Shown: positions 1 through 8,183, numbered from the stretch's first letter. The stretch is 18,684 nt of DNA from Polaribacter sp. (GCA_030731695.1 JANQTK010000149.1:1-18684); one strand, 5' to 3'. The notes: generated from the sequence alone by a model not told the origin. Program-made: numbers and translations.

Positions 1-4
1 GTTT

Positions 5-808
5 TCATAGTTTTATCCAATCATTACAAGCCACTTCATTTTCTTTACTTACAAACCATTGTTTTGGAGCAATTACAATTTTATTTTTATGTTGATTTAG
101 CCAAGCTGCCCACCAAGAAAAGCTGCTATTTGCAGTAATATTATGTTTACACAAACTCATTAAATGTAGGTCTTCATGCGGAATTACCTCATGTTCTACA
201 TACACTGAATTTTTAATTTTTAGATTTTTTTTCACCCAATTTATATCATCAGAAAACACAAAAAAATGAACGTCACCACATTTTTCACGCATCAATTTGA
301 TGGCTTCTTTGTAATAATTGAGGTCGCAAACTCCGTGAACTTTATTTGCTTTTTCATCCAAAATATAATCACCTCTTCTGATGTGAATAGCACAGGTGTT
401 TTTTTTGATGGTAATTTCTTCTAAATACTGAATTGTAGAACTCGCTAGTTGTTTTTTTACAACCAATTGTTTTAGTAAAATGGGTCTAATATCTTCAAAA
501 TATTTTTCAGTTTGAAAATATCCTTTTATGTATTTGTATCTGAATGGAGTTAAAAAATCCTCTTGAAAAAGCAAGGTTTTTTCCTTTTTAGGGAAATTAA
601 AAAAATATTTTGCAAACAAATTTTCTGCAGAAGAACTCGTTTCTAAATCAATTTTAAATTGATCCATATGATACCCTCCATGAAGTTTGTAGTTTTTAAA
701 AGCGGAAACATCAATTTTTACATGGTATCCTTTTTCTGCCAGAGATTTAGCATAGGCATATTGAAATAGTTGATTTCCCAAACCACCAAGAATTCTTACA
801 ATAATCAT
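5..808 (-). CDS. Alpha-1,2-fucosyltransferase-like glycosyltransferase (family GT11)
   Basis: Probable glycosyltransferase that transfers fucose from GDP-fucose to a surface glycan acceptor, working at the cytoplasmic face. The 267-residue protein starts with the GT11 N-terminal motif GGLGNQLFQYA (residues 8-18). It carries the GDP-fucose-binding motif HIRRGDY (142-148), then FSDD (185-188) and the C-terminal motif NSSFSWWAAWL (227-237). These are the family's conserved blocks in the usual order, and the length is slightly below the common 280-300 residues. The stop codon lies at the window edge, so the gene is complete but its downstream context is unseen. It diverges from cca. Residues 69-77 are encoded by DNA resembling the right half of the palindromic repeat found elsewhere in this window. 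The GT11 family is clear; linkage and acceptor cannot be read from sequence. Confidence 0.9.
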   Translation of the reverse strand: MIIVRILGGLGNQLFQYAYAKSLAEKGYHVKIDVSAFKNYKLHGGYHMDQFKIDLETSSSAENLFAKYFFNFPKKEKTLLFQEDFLTPFRYKYIKGYFQTEKYFEDIRPILLKQLVVKKQLASSTIQYLEEITIKKNTCAIHIRRGDYILDEKANKVHGVCDLNYYKEAIKLMREKCGDVHFFVFSDDINWVKKNLKIKNSVYVEHEVIPHEDLHLMSLCKHNITANSSFSWWAAWLNQHKNKIVIAPKQWFVSKENEVACNDWIKL

Positions 809-841
809 TCTTTATTCATAAATTGCATTTCGACAAAAGTA

Positions 842-869
842 CAAATGTAAATACAATTTTCTCTATCAA
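842..869 (-). promoter_or_regulatory. Candidate Bacteroidetes promoter for the fucosyltransferase
   Basis: Read on the minus strand, TTG (869-867) is followed after 17 bases by TACATTTG (849-842), which matches TTG/TAnnTTTG. A second overlapping -7-like box, TACTTTTG, lies at 841-834. The start codon is about 30 bases further on. The match is by eye, and such boxes are common in AT-rich DNA. Confidence 0.45.
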
Positions 870-896
870 ATTGATGCTTAAAAGAACTTAAAACAA

Positions 897-904
897 TAAA
901 TTTG
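897..904 (+). promoter_or_regulatory. Candidate -7 box for cca
   Basis: TAAATTTG at 897-904 matches the Bacteroidetes -7 consensus. A TTG at 871-873 could be the upstream element, but its 23-base spacing is longer than the usual 17-20. The box contains the TTG at 902 that would otherwise be the first possible start codon of cca, so translation should begin at the ATG at 923. Confidence 0.45.
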
Positions 905-922
905 CGCTTTCTTTTTAAAAAT

Positions 923-2335
923 ATGACACACAAAGAGGCTATTTCTCAAGAAATTTTCAGCATTATTTCACAAGCATCTAAAAAACTAGATCTCAAAAGT
1001 TATGTTATTGGAGGTTTTGTACGTGATTATTTTTTGAAAAGAGGCACTGCTAAAGATATTGATATTGTTGCTGTTGGTAGTGGAATTGACCTCGCAAATC
1101 AAGTGTCTAAATTGTTGCCAAATAAACCAAAAGTGCAGGTTTTTAAAACCTATGGAACAGCGATGTTGCGTTTTCAAGACATTGAAATTGAATTTGTTGG
1201 CGCAAGAAAAGAATCCTATTTTGAAGAAAGTAGAAATCCTGAAGTTTCAGAAGGAACATTGGAAGATGACCAAAACAGACGCGATTTTACCATAAATGCG
1301 CTTGCGTTGAGTTTGAATGAAGAGAGTTTTGGCGAGTTAGTAGATCCTTTTGAAGGAATGAAAGATTTGCAAAATCAATTGATTAAAACACCATTAAATC
1401 CTGACATTACGTATTCTGATGATCCTTTACGAATGATGCGAGCCATTCGTTTTGCTACACAATTGGGATTTGAAATTGAAGAAAATTCATTGGCTGCAAT
1501 TACCAAAAATGCTGAACGTTTAGAAATCATTACTCGTGAGCGAATTGTGGATGAATTGCATAAAATTTTAGCATCAAAAAAACCATCCATCGGATTTTTA
1601 TTGTTAGAAAAAACCAATTTATTACCTCAAATTTTACCAGAATTGATTGCCTTAAAAGGAGTAGAAGAGGTAGAAGGGCAGAAACATAAAGATAATTTTT
1701 ACCACACTTTAGAAGTAGTTGATAATATTGCTGTAAATACAGATGATGTTTGGTTACGTTGGTCAGCATTGTTGCATGATATTGGAAAAGCACCTACAAA
1801 AAAATTCAGTAAAAAAGTAGGTTGGACGTTTCATGGACATGAATTTGTGGGATCAAAAATGGTATTTAAATTGTTTCAAAGATTGAAAATGCCTTTGAAT
1901 ACTAAAATGAAATTTGTTCAAAAAATGGTGTTATTAAGCTCAAGACCCATTGTTTTAGCTTCGGAAGTTACTGATTCTGCTGTAAGACGTTTGATTTTTG
2001 ATGCTGGAGAAGATATTCATTCCTTGATGACTTTATGTGAAGCTGATATTACCACCAAAAATCCTTCAAAATTTAAAAAATACCATCAAAATTTTGAATT
2101 GGTAAGAACCAAAATTAAAGAAGTAGAAGAGCGTGATCATATTCGTAATTTTCAACCGCCAATTTCTGGTGAAGAGATTATGAACGCTTTTAATTTGCAA
2201 CCTTGTAGAGAAATTGGAATGATTAAAGAAGCCATAAAAGAGGCTATTTTGGAGGGAGAAATTCCCAATGAACATGAAGCTTCATATCAATTTATGATTC
2301 AAAAAGGGACGTCTTTAGGATTAAAAAAACACTGA
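923..2335 (+). CDS. cca: CCA tRNA nucleotidyltransferase with HD domain
   Basis: Adds or repairs the 3' CCA end of tRNAs using CTP and ATP; essential for aminoacylation and acts in the cytoplasm. Numbered from the ATG at 923 (470 residues), the head domain shows GGFVRD (about 30-35), the catalytic metal-binding DIDIV (45-49) and RRDFTINAL (119-127). The ERI...DEL helix of class II nucleotidyltransferases follows near 205-213, and an HD-type motif LLHDIGK lies at about 284-290. The frame is open upstream to a TTG at 902, but that codon sits inside a -7 promoter box, so the ATG is preferred. The stop abuts the next gene's ATG with no spacer, suggesting cotranscription. Whether it adds all of CCA or only part cannot be read from the sequence. 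Confidence 0.93.
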   Translation: MTHKEAISQEIFSIISQASKKLDLKSYVIGGFVRDYFLKRGTAKDIDIVAVGSGIDLANQVSKLLPNKPKVQVFKTYGTAMLRFQDIEIEFVGARKESYFEESRNPEVSEGTLEDDQNRRDFTINALALSLNEESFGELVDPFEGMKDLQNQLIKTPLNPDITYSDDPLRMMRAIRFATQLGFEIEENSLAAITKNAERLEIITRERIVDELHKILASKKPSIGFLLLEKTNLLPQILPELIALKGVEEVEGQKHKDNFYHTLEVVDNIAVNTDDVWLRWSALLHDIGKAPTKKFSKKVGWTFHGHEFVGSKMVFKLFQRLKMPLNTKMKFVQKMVLLSSRPIVLASEVTDSAVRRLIFDAGEDIHSLMTLCEADITTKNPSKFKKYHQNFELVRTKIKEVEERDHIRNFQPPISGEEIMNAFNLQPCREIGMIKEAIKEAILEGEIPNEHEASYQFMIQKGTSLGLKKH

Positions 2336-2737
2336 ATGAACTCACATCTTGAAACTTGGCACGAGATTATTTTTAATCAAAATAAGGCAAAACTATCAGC
2401 CATATTAGCGGAAGAAGTGATTTTTTACTCGCCAATTGTGCACACACCACAAAAAGGAAAACAACTTACTTTGATGTATTTATCTGCGGCATTTGAAATT
2501 TTGTTTAATGATTCTTTTAAATATGTAAGAGAAGTAGTTAATGATACAGAGACTTTGCTAGAATTCGAAGTTGAAGTTGATGGAATTTTAATCAATGGAA
2601 TTGACATGATCTCTTGGAATGATGAAGGAAAAATAGTAAGTTTTAAAGTGATGCTAAGGCCATTGAAAGCCATGAATTTAATTCATCAAAAAATGGGTCA
2701 ATTATTACTAAAATATCAGGATAAAAATAACAATTGA
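2336..2737 (+). CDS. NTF2-like (SnoaL-type) small protein
   Basis: 133-residue soluble protein with the feel of the NTF2/SnoaL-like cone fold. An N-terminal helix (HLETWHEIIFNQNKAKLSAI) leads into the typical 'VIFYSPIVHTPQKG' segment. Alternating beta strands around residues 62-107 follow, including 'LEFEVEVDGILINGIDMISW' and 'GKIVSFKVMLRP'. In this superfamily that pattern lines a ligand pocket, and members range from isomerases to non-catalytic binding proteins. The start ATG directly follows the cca stop (TGAATG), consistent with translational coupling. It converges with the ABC exporter gene, with stops seven bases apart. The fold assignment is by pattern only, and no ligand or function can be assigned. 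Confidence 0.75.
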   Translation: MNSHLETWHEIIFNQNKAKLSAILAEEVIFYSPIVHTPQKGKQLTLMYLSAAFEILFNDSFKYVREVVNDTETLLEFEVEVDGILINGIDMISWNDEGKIVSFKVMLRPLKAMNLIHQKMGQLLLKYQDKNNN

Positions 2738-2744
2738 AAAAGTT

Positions 2745-4574
2745 TTAGCTTAAACTTTGCATCGTAACCAATTTGAAATACTCACCTTTTTTGGCTAATA
2801 GTTCTTCGTGCTTTCCTTGTTCTACAATTTTCCCTTTTTTCATAACTACAATTAAATCAGCTTTTTGAATCGTAGATAGTCTATGTGCAATCACTAAAGA
2901 GGTTCTATTTTGCATCATTTTTTCGAGCGCTTGTTGCACTAATTGCTCAGATTCTGTATCTAAAGCAGAAGTTGCTTCATCCAAAATCATGATGGGTGGA
3001 TTCTTCAAAACGGCTCTGGCAATGGATAAACGTTGTTTTTGTCCGCCAGAAAGTGTATTGCCACTATCACCAATATTAGTGTCAAATTGTTGAGGTAAAT
3101 TTTCGATAAACTCCAATGCATTTGCAATTTGTGATGCTTCTAAAATTGCTTCTTTTGAGGCTTCTTGTGCACCCAATTTGATGTTGTTTGCAATGGTATC
3201 ATTAAACAAAATAGATTCTTGAGATACAATTCCCATTAATCCACGTAATGATTTAACTGTCATTTGTTTAATATCAATTCCGTCTATCAAAACAGTTCCT
3301 TTGTCAACATCATAAAAACGCGTAATTAAATTCGCTAATGTCGATTTTCCACTCCCAGATTGTCCAACCAAAGCAACAGTTTCCCCTTTTTTGATTGTTA
3401 ATGAAAAGTCTTGTAAAACATACTCTTTTTTGTATTTGAAAGAGATATTTTGAAAAGTAATTTCTTTCGTAAAATCATTTTTTACAAGTGCATTTGGAAT
3501 GTCTTTAATGCTGTTTTCTGTTTGTAAAACTTGCATGATGCGTTCTGCAGAAGCTTCTCCTTTTTGGATATTGTAATAAGAAGTTGTGATGAGTTTTATC
3601 GGATTTAGAACCGTGTAAAACAACACAATATATCCAAAAAATTCTTCTGATTGTAACGAACTTGTTTTTGATAAAACTTCTGTTCCTCCAACCCAAAGAA
3701 TGGCAATAATGGTTGCAGATCCTAAAAATTCACTCATAGGTGAAGCCAATGTTTGTCTGTGAAAGACACTGATCATCAAGGATTTAAAATGTTGAGTTGA
3801 TTGGTTGAATTTCTTTTCAATTACATTTTCTGCATTGAATCCTTTAATGATTCGTAAACCTGTTAATGTTTCTTCTATAAAAGATAAAAAAGTACCTGTT
3901 TCTTGTTGTGCTTTTACAGAATTTGCTTTTAGTTTTTTGCTAATAGATGATATAATAAATCCAGAAACAGGTAGTAAAATGAACACAAATAGTGTCAATT
4001 TTACACTCATAAATAACATGATTCCAATAGCAATAATTACCGTAAGTGGTTCTCTTACAATGGTTTCTATAGATGTTAGAATAGAAACTTCTACTTCTTG
4101 AACATCAGAAGTCATCCTGGCAATGATATCCCCTTTTCGTTTTTCAGTAAAATAAGAAATAGGTAATTCTATTATTTTTCGATACAATTTATCTCTTAAA
4201 TCTTTTACAATTCCTGTTCTTAAAAAGGTGATGGAATAAGAAGCCAAATATCGAAATAAATTCTTAAAAAAGAATAACGAAAGTGTCAGTAAACAAATAA
4301 AAAGCAAGGTTTTTATTTCACCCTCATTGGCTATTTTTTGAGCAATAAAATAATAAAAACTATCCTTTAAATATTCACCAATATGTGTAATTCCTTCGTA
4401 AACAGGTAGTTTAGTAACCTTTTCATTTTTTTCAAAAAGGATACTCAAAACCGGGATGAACGCTAAAACAGAAAGGACATTGAAAATAGCGTAGAAAATA
4501 TTGAATACAATATTTAATAAAGTAAACTTTCGATACTTTTTCTCGTATTTTAAAATCTCCTTGAAATGCTTCAT
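2745..4574 (-). CDS. ABC exporter, MsbA/multidrug type (fused membrane and ATPase domains)
   Basis: Half-transporter of 609 residues that should dimerise in the inner membrane and export a lipid or other hydrophobic substrate using ATP. The membrane domain covers about residues 1-340, with hydrophobic stretches near 17-47, 88-115, 175-212 and 283-330. The nucleotide-binding domain shows Walker A GQSGSGKS (404-411), Q-loop around 451, signature LSGGQ (508-512), Walker B IMILDE (528-533) and the H-loop histidine in AHRLST (H564). All catalytic motifs are intact. Its ATG overlaps the stop of the sugar mutase by one base (TAATG), so the two are very likely cotranslated. Lipid A/MsbA-like export is one reading; the substrate cannot be deduced from sequence. 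Confidence 0.92.
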   Translation of the reverse strand: MKHFKEILKYEKKYRKFTLLNIVFNIFYAIFNVLSVLAFIPVLSILFEKNEKVTKLPVYEGITHIGEYLKDSFYYFIAQKIANEGEIKTLLFICLLTLSLFFFKNLFRYLASYSITFLRTGIVKDLRDKLYRKIIELPISYFTEKRKGDIIARMTSDVQEVEVSILTSIETIVREPLTVIIAIGIMLFMSVKLTLFVFILLPVSGFIISSISKKLKANSVKAQQETGTFLSFIEETLTGLRIIKGFNAENVIEKKFNQSTQHFKSLMISVFHRQTLASPMSEFLGSATIIAILWVGGTEVLSKTSSLQSEEFFGYIVLFYTVLNPIKLITTSYYNIQKGEASAERIMQVLQTENSIKDIPNALVKNDFTKEITFQNISFKYKKEYVLQDFSLTIKKGETVALVGQSGSGKSTLANLITRFYDVDKGTVLIDGIDIKQMTVKSLRGLMGIVSQESILFNDTIANNIKLGAQEASKEAILEASQIANALEFIENLPQQFDTNIGDSGNTLSGGQKQRLSIARAVLKNPPIMILDEATSALDTESEQLVQQALEKMMQNRTSLVIAHRLSTIQKADLIVVMKKGKIVEQGKHEELLAKKGEYFKLVTMQSLS

Positions 4575-6289
4575 TAAACTAAATTCATCTCTTTAATAAT
4601 TCGTTGAATTTTTGCATCCAATGCTGCTTCAACATTTTTTGCATTATCTTTTGAATCTAAAGGTGTATTTACGCTAAAATAAAATTTAATCTTTGGTTCA
4701 GTTCCACTTGGTCTTGCTGCAATTCTAGTACCATTTTCAGTTTGATAAATCAACACATTTGATGTTGGCAAATCAATTTTAGTTTCTTTTCCTGTTCTAA
4801 TATCTTTCAAAATAGCTTCATCATAATCTGCCAAAGTCGCTACTTTTTCTCCATCAATCATCGATAATGGATTGTTACGCATATCGCTCAACATTTTTTG
4901 AATTTCTGCAGCACCTTCCATTCCTTTTTTAGTTAATGAGATCAGATGTTCTTTATAGAAATTATTTTCGACATAAATGGTCAATAATTCCTCATAAAAT
5001 GAACTTCCATGTTGTTTTGCGAACGCAGCAACTTCGCAAGCCAAAAGTGTTGCAGTAACAGCATCTTTATCGCGAACAAAATCGCCAACCATATAGCCAA
5101 AACTTTCTTCACCACCACCAATAAATTCCATTTCAGGAAAATCAACCACCATTTTGGCAATCCATTTAAAACCTGTCAAGCCTACTTTTGTTTCAACTCC
5201 AAATTTTGCAGCAACTTCGTTTACCAATTCTGTAGAAACTATGGTAGAACCTATAAATTGTTTTCCATTAATTCTGCCTTCTTCTTTCCATTTTTTCAAT
5301 AAGAAATTGGTCATTACTACCATGGTTTGATTCCCATTTAGCAATTTCATATTTCCTTCAGTATCGCGAACTGCAACTCCTAATCTATCGCAATCAGGAT
5401 CAGTTCCAATCACAATATCAGCTCCGATTTTGTTTGCCAAATCTGTTGCCATTTTCAAGGCTTCAGGCTCTTCAGGATTTGGAGATTTTACGGTTGGAAA
5501 ATCACCATCAGGAATTCGTTGTTCTTCCACAATATGAACATCGGTATAACCTGCTTTTTTCAATGCATCTGGAACAGAAACTATGGAAGTTCCGTGAATA
5601 GATGTGAAGACAATTTTTAGATTTTTTCTATCTACTTTATCAGATAAACTTCCGTTTTTTACAGATTCACTGATAAAAACATCATCTACATTTTTCCCAA
5701 TATATTCAATTAAATTTTCGTTCGCTGTAAAGTTAATTTCCGAAAAATCAAGTGCATTTACTTCGCCAATAATTCCTGAATCATGAGGAGGTACAATTTG
5801 TCCGCCATCAGCCCAATACACTTTGTATCCATTATATTCTGGAGGATTGTGTGATGCTGTTAAAACAATTCCTGCATCACAATTTAAATGGCGAACCGTA
5901 AAAGATAACACTGGAGTTGGGCGTAAATCTTCAAATAAGAAAACTTTGATATTGTTTGCAGACAACACATCAGCCACAATTTTTGCGAATTTTTTACTGT
6001 TATGTCTACAATCGTAGGCAATAGCTACTTTTAATTGCTCTTTTTTTACATTTTTGTTTAGGTAATTTGATAAGCCTTGAGTAGCTCTTCCTAAAGTATA
6101 TTTATTGATTCTATTGGTTCCTGCGCCCATAGTTCCGCGCATTCCACCTGTACCAAATTCCATTTCTTTATAAAATCTGTCAGCTAAATCTGTTGGATTG
6201 GTATCAATTAAGTTTTGAATTTCAGTTTGGGTTTCAGCATCAAAAGTTGGTGTTAACCATGCTGTTGCTTTTTGTAGTATAGAATCCAT
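4574..6289 (-). CDS. Phospho-sugar mutase (phosphoglucomutase/phosphomannomutase family)
   Basis: Interconverts hexose 1- and 6-phosphates through a phosphoserine enzyme, supplying sugar-1-phosphates for nucleotide sugars and glycan synthesis; cytoplasmic. The 571-residue protein has all four alpha-D-phosphohexomutase blocks. These are the active-site loop TASHNPP with the phosphoserine at S146, the metal loop DPDCDR (297-302), the sugar-binding GEES (393-396) and the phosphate-binding RPSGTEP (526-532). Its length and N-terminal FGTGGMRG motif fit the larger PGM2/PgcA-type members rather than the shorter ~450-residue ManB/GlmM type. Substrate preference (glucose, mannose or both) is not decided by these motifs. 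It is followed by the ABC exporter with a one-base overlap, and a -7 box lies just upstream. Confidence 0.93.
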   Translation of the reverse strand: MDSILQKATAWLTPTFDAETQTEIQNLIDTNPTDLADRFYKEMEFGTGGMRGTMGAGTNRINKYTLGRATQGLSNYLNKNVKKEQLKVAIAYDCRHNSKKFAKIVADVLSANNIKVFLFEDLRPTPVLSFTVRHLNCDAGIVLTASHNPPEYNGYKVYWADGGQIVPPHDSGIIGEVNALDFSEINFTANENLIEYIGKNVDDVFISESVKNGSLSDKVDRKNLKIVFTSIHGTSIVSVPDALKKAGYTDVHIVEEQRIPDGDFPTVKSPNPEEPEALKMATDLANKIGADIVIGTDPDCDRLGVAVRDTEGNMKLLNGNQTMVVMTNFLLKKWKEEGRINGKQFIGSTIVSTELVNEVAAKFGVETKVGLTGFKWIAKMVVDFPEMEFIGGGEESFGYMVGDFVRDKDAVTATLLACEVAAFAKQHGSSFYEELLTIYVENNFYKEHLISLTKKGMEGAAEIQKMLSDMRNNPLSMIDGEKVATLADYDEAILKDIRTGKETKIDLPTSNVLIYQTENGTRIAARPSGTEPKIKFYFSVNTPLDSKDNAKNVEAALDAKIQRIIKEMNLV

Positions 6290-6304
6290 AATTGTTTTTT
6301 TTTA

Positions 6305-6312
6305 CAAAGATA
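6305..6312 (-). promoter_or_regulatory. Candidate -7 box for the sugar mutase
   Basis: On the minus strand TATCTTTG (6312-6305) matches TAnnTTTG exactly and lies 15 bases upstream of the mutase ATG. No clear TTG is present at the expected upstream distance, which would fall inside the preceding glycosyltransferase gene. It suggests that the mutase and exporter can be transcribed separately from the genes upstream. Confidence 0.45.
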
Positions 6313-6316
6313 AAAT

Positions 6317-7273
6317 TTAGAAATTAAGTTGTTCTTTTATTTTATAATGTTTTTCATCATTTTTTGATTTGATAATCAACTCTCCAATAAACCCAGCTAA
6401 AAATAATAAAGTCCCTAAAATCATGGAAGTTAGCGCGATGTAAAACCAGGGATTATCAGTAACTAAGATTGTTTTTATGCCATTGTAAACTTTGTGGAGT
6501 TTGGAAATACCGATGTAAATAGCCGCAGAAAACCCAAAAATAAAGACGATTGTTCCCCAAAGTCCGAAAAAATGCATGGGTCTTTTTCCAAATTTTGATA
6601 AGAAAGAAATAGTGATTAAATCCAAATAACCATTGATAAAACGGCTCATTCCAAATTTGGTAACTCCGTATTTTCTTGCTTGATGCTGTACTATTTTTTC
6701 ATCAATTTTTGTAAATCCTTCGTTTTTTGCTAAAATCGGAATGTATCTGTGCATTTCACCACTCACTTTTATGGCTTTTACAACGTCTTTTTTGTACGCT
6801 TTTAAACCGCAATTAAAGTCGTGCAATTGCAATCCTGATGTTTTTCGAGCAATTGAATTGAATAGTTTTGACGGAATATTTTTTGTGTAAACGTTGTCAT
6901 AACGTTTCTTTTTCCAACCTGAAATTAAATCAAAATCGCCATTGATAATCAAGTTGTACAACTCAGGAATTTCCTCAGGATTGTCTTGTAAATCAGCATC
7001 CATGGTAATAATTACATTTCCTTGCGCTTTTTCAAAACCAGCATCTAACGCTTGAGATTTTCCATAATTTTTTTGAAAACGAATGCCTTTTACGGCGTTG
7101 TTTTTTTGTGATAATTGTTTAATAATTTTCCAAGAATTGTCTGTACTTCCATCATCAATAAAAATGATTTCATATAAATAACGATTGGATTGCATGACAT
7201 TTGCAATCCAATCGTGTAATTCTAGTAAAGATTCTTCTTCGTTGAGAAGTGGAATGACCACTGAAATATCCAT
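6317..7273 (-). CDS. Family 2 glycosyltransferase, DPM/GtrB-like, with two C-terminal membrane helices
   Basis: Likely transfers a sugar from a nucleotide donor to a polyprenyl phosphate or similar membrane lipid. The 318-residue protein has an N-terminal GT-A fold with VVIPLLNEEE (5-14), DDGSTD (40-45) and DADLQD (92-97, the metal-binding DxD). The HQARKYGVTKF segment (197-207) is typical of dolichol/undecaprenyl-phosphate sugar transferases. Two hydrophobic segments follow at about 232-255 and 276-302, the GtrB/ArnC-like layout. It lies 72 bases downstream of the DUF4199 gene in the same direction. The spacer between them carries a TTTGAA-type repeat. The lipid acceptor is inferred from the family; the sugar is unknown. 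Confidence 0.9.
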   Translation of the reverse strand: MDISVVIPLLNEEESLLELHDWIANVMQSNRYLYEIIFIDDGSTDNSWKIIKQLSQKNNAVKGIRFQKNYGKSQALDAGFEKAQGNVIITMDADLQDNPEEIPELYNLIINGDFDLISGWKKKRYDNVYTKNIPSKLFNSIARKTSGLQLHDFNCGLKAYKKDVVKAIKVSGEMHRYIPILAKNEGFTKIDEKIVQHQARKYGVTKFGMSRFINGYLDLITISFLSKFGKRPMHFFGLWGTIVFIFGFSAAIYIGISKLHKVYNGIKTILVTDNPWFYIALTSMILGTLLFLAGFIGELIIKSKNDEKHYKIKEQLNF

Positions 7274-7284
7274 TTCTTAATGTG

Positions 7285-7345
7285 GTTTCGGGTTTAAAGT
7301 TTAAATTTCAAAATTATAAAAAACTTTGAACTTTGAATATATGAA
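7285..7345. repeat. Degenerate TTTGAA/TTCAAA-rich intergenic repeat
   Basis: The spacer between the DUF4199 and glycosyltransferase genes consists almost wholly of AAAGTTTAAATTTCAAAATT and ACTTTGAACTTTGAATAT-like units. Similar low-complexity tracts occur at 8240-8300 and 13087-13153. On the minus strand this copy contains a TAATTTTG sequence (7316-7309) that could act as a -7 box for the glycosyltransferase, but there is no matching -33 element. Confidence 0.5.
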
Positions 7346-7873
7346 CTAGTAAGTTTCAAATTCTGATTTCTTTTTTACTGCGGCAATTATTGCTGAAGAA
7401 ACAAAACCTATGAAAGCCATAAATAAAATACCAACAGCATAACCCATAGGTGTCCCTTGAAATTTAGATTGCATGTTCATTTGCATTTCAATTTGATCTT
7501 CGGTTAAACCTGCATCAAGTAATGAATTTCTTGTAACTTCTGCTAATTGATTGTAAAATTCTGGTTCAATAAATGTTGTGAAAAAGTATTGGTAAATAAT
7601 ACTTATTACTGAGCCAATCAAAACAATTCCTAAACCAATTTTTACTCCCTGTCCCCAAGTCATAAAACCATTGTTTAAGTTTTTGAATTTATTCATTCCT
7701 AGTATTGGAAATAAAATAATAACTAAAACTATTGCAGCAAAATTAAAATACCCAGCAGTAGGTTCAAAATGCATTCCCATACCATAAGGAATTAAACTTG
7801 CTAATATTAAGATTACCCCAAAATATAATCCATTATTTAGAATTATGTTTTTACTGTTTGCTTGATTTTCCAT
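7346..7873 (-). CDS. DUF4199-family integral membrane protein
   Basis: 175-residue membrane protein with four hydrophobic segments at about 11-32, 42-60, 75-98 and 143-167. A polar loop between the third and fourth contains 'EPEFYNQLAEVTRNSLLDAG' and a methionine-rich stretch 'IEMQMNMQSKF'. This architecture and the loop pattern match DUF4199, a family widespread in Bacteroidetes with no established function. In flavobacteria it often lies beside a DPM-like glycosyltransferase, as here, so a role in envelope lipid or glycan handling is a guess from context. A -7 box is present upstream. The ATG at 7873 is the natural start, preceding the first membrane segment by ten residues. Confidence 0.82.
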   Translation of the reverse strand: MENQANSKNIILNNGLYFGVILILASLIPYGMGMHFEPTAGYFNFAAIVLVIILFPILGMNKFKNLNNGFMTWGQGVKIGLGIVLIGSVISIIYQYFFTTFIEPEFYNQLAEVTRNSLLDAGLTEDQIEMQMNMQSKFQGTPMGYAVGILFMAFIGFVSSAIIAAVKKKSEFETY

Positions 7874-7897
7874 TGTTTAAAAATTTAGTTAGTGATA

Positions 7898-7905
7898 CAA
7901 ATATA
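7898..7905 (-). promoter_or_regulatory. Candidate -7 box for the DUF4199 gene
   Basis: On the minus strand TATATTTG (7905-7898) matches TAnnTTTG and sits 24 bases upstream of the ATG. No convincing TTG is seen 17-20 bases further upstream. Confidence 0.45.
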
Positions 7906-8012
7906 TTGATTTTCAAGTTAGTGATAATTGAGTTTTTGATATTAATCCTCAATTTAATCTAGTTAGTAAACTTTTTAATAAAAATGTTACAGAAAATTTA
8001 GGTTTTTTTTAA

Positions 8013-8042
8013 TTGGTAAAATAAAAATAGATTGTAAATTTG
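8013..8042 (+). promoter_or_regulatory. Promoter of the SRP RNA gene
   Basis: TTG (8013-8015), a 19-base spacer, then TAAATTTG (8035-8042). This is an exact match to the Bacteroidetes primary sigma factor consensus, and it ends four bases before the first paired base of the SRP RNA, where transcription should begin. It is the clearest promoter in the window and serves as the local reference for the other boxes. Confidence 0.8.
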
Positions 8043-8046
8043 CAGC

Positions 8047-8140
8047 GGCAAGTCCTACACAACTAGCTCCCTTTGAATCCTCCAGGGTGGGAACACAGCA
8101 AAGGTATTAGGTTGTAGCAGTGTGATGTAGATAGCTTGCC
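8047..8140 (+). ncRNA. ffs: Signal recognition particle RNA, small bacterial (4.5S) type
   Basis: About 94 bases folding into one long hairpin. The ends GGCAAG (8047-8052) and CTTGCC (8135-8140) pair. Inside, CTACA pairs with TGTAG, and CCTTTG (8070-8075) pairs with CAAAGG (8099-8104). The apex has the diagnostic domain IV: CAGG (8083-8086) and AGCA (8097-8100) form the symmetric internal loop that binds Ffh, a GTG/CAC stem follows, and the tetraloop is GGAA (8090-8093). This is the same layout as E. coli 4.5S RNA. The RNA forms the SRP with Ffh and targets membrane proteins to the translocon. Ends are inferred from pairing and the promoter and could be off by a few bases. Confidence 0.93.
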
Positions 8141-8152
8141 ATTTTTTCTTTT
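8135..8152 (+). terminator. Possible terminator of the SRP RNA gene
   Basis: The closing strand of the SRP RNA stem (CTTGCC) runs directly into ATTTTTTCTTTT. The terminal stem plus U-run could serve as an intrinsic terminator, or the downstream palindrome at 8165-8181 may contribute. Confidence 0.45.
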
Positions 8153-8183
8153 CCTATCCTAAATCCTTTCCAAAGGAAAGGAC
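8153..8183. repeat. Solitary half of the palindromic intergenic repeat
   Basis: CCTATCCTAAATCC followed by TTTCCAAAGGAAAGGA resembles the left half-elements at 10894, 15220 and 16270. The core hairpin CCTTTCC-AAA-GGAAAGG covers 8165-8181. It directly follows the SRP RNA T-run. No matching right half is visible before the dehydrogenase gene. Confidence 0.7.

Noticed and set aside
986..2275. Several open frames of 60-90 codons on the minus strand and in another plus frame within cca
   Set aside because: They lie wholly inside a well-conserved gene, lack family features, and have the composition expected of shadows of AT-rich coding DNA.
5009..6017. Open frames on the plus strand opposite the sugar mutase
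   Set aside because: The mutase has all conserved motifs across this stretch; the antisense frames show no domain or start signal.
7874..8012. Additional small RNA or gene upstream of ffs
   Set aside because: AT-rich sequence with only a -7 box for the DUF4199 gene; no structured or coding signal found.
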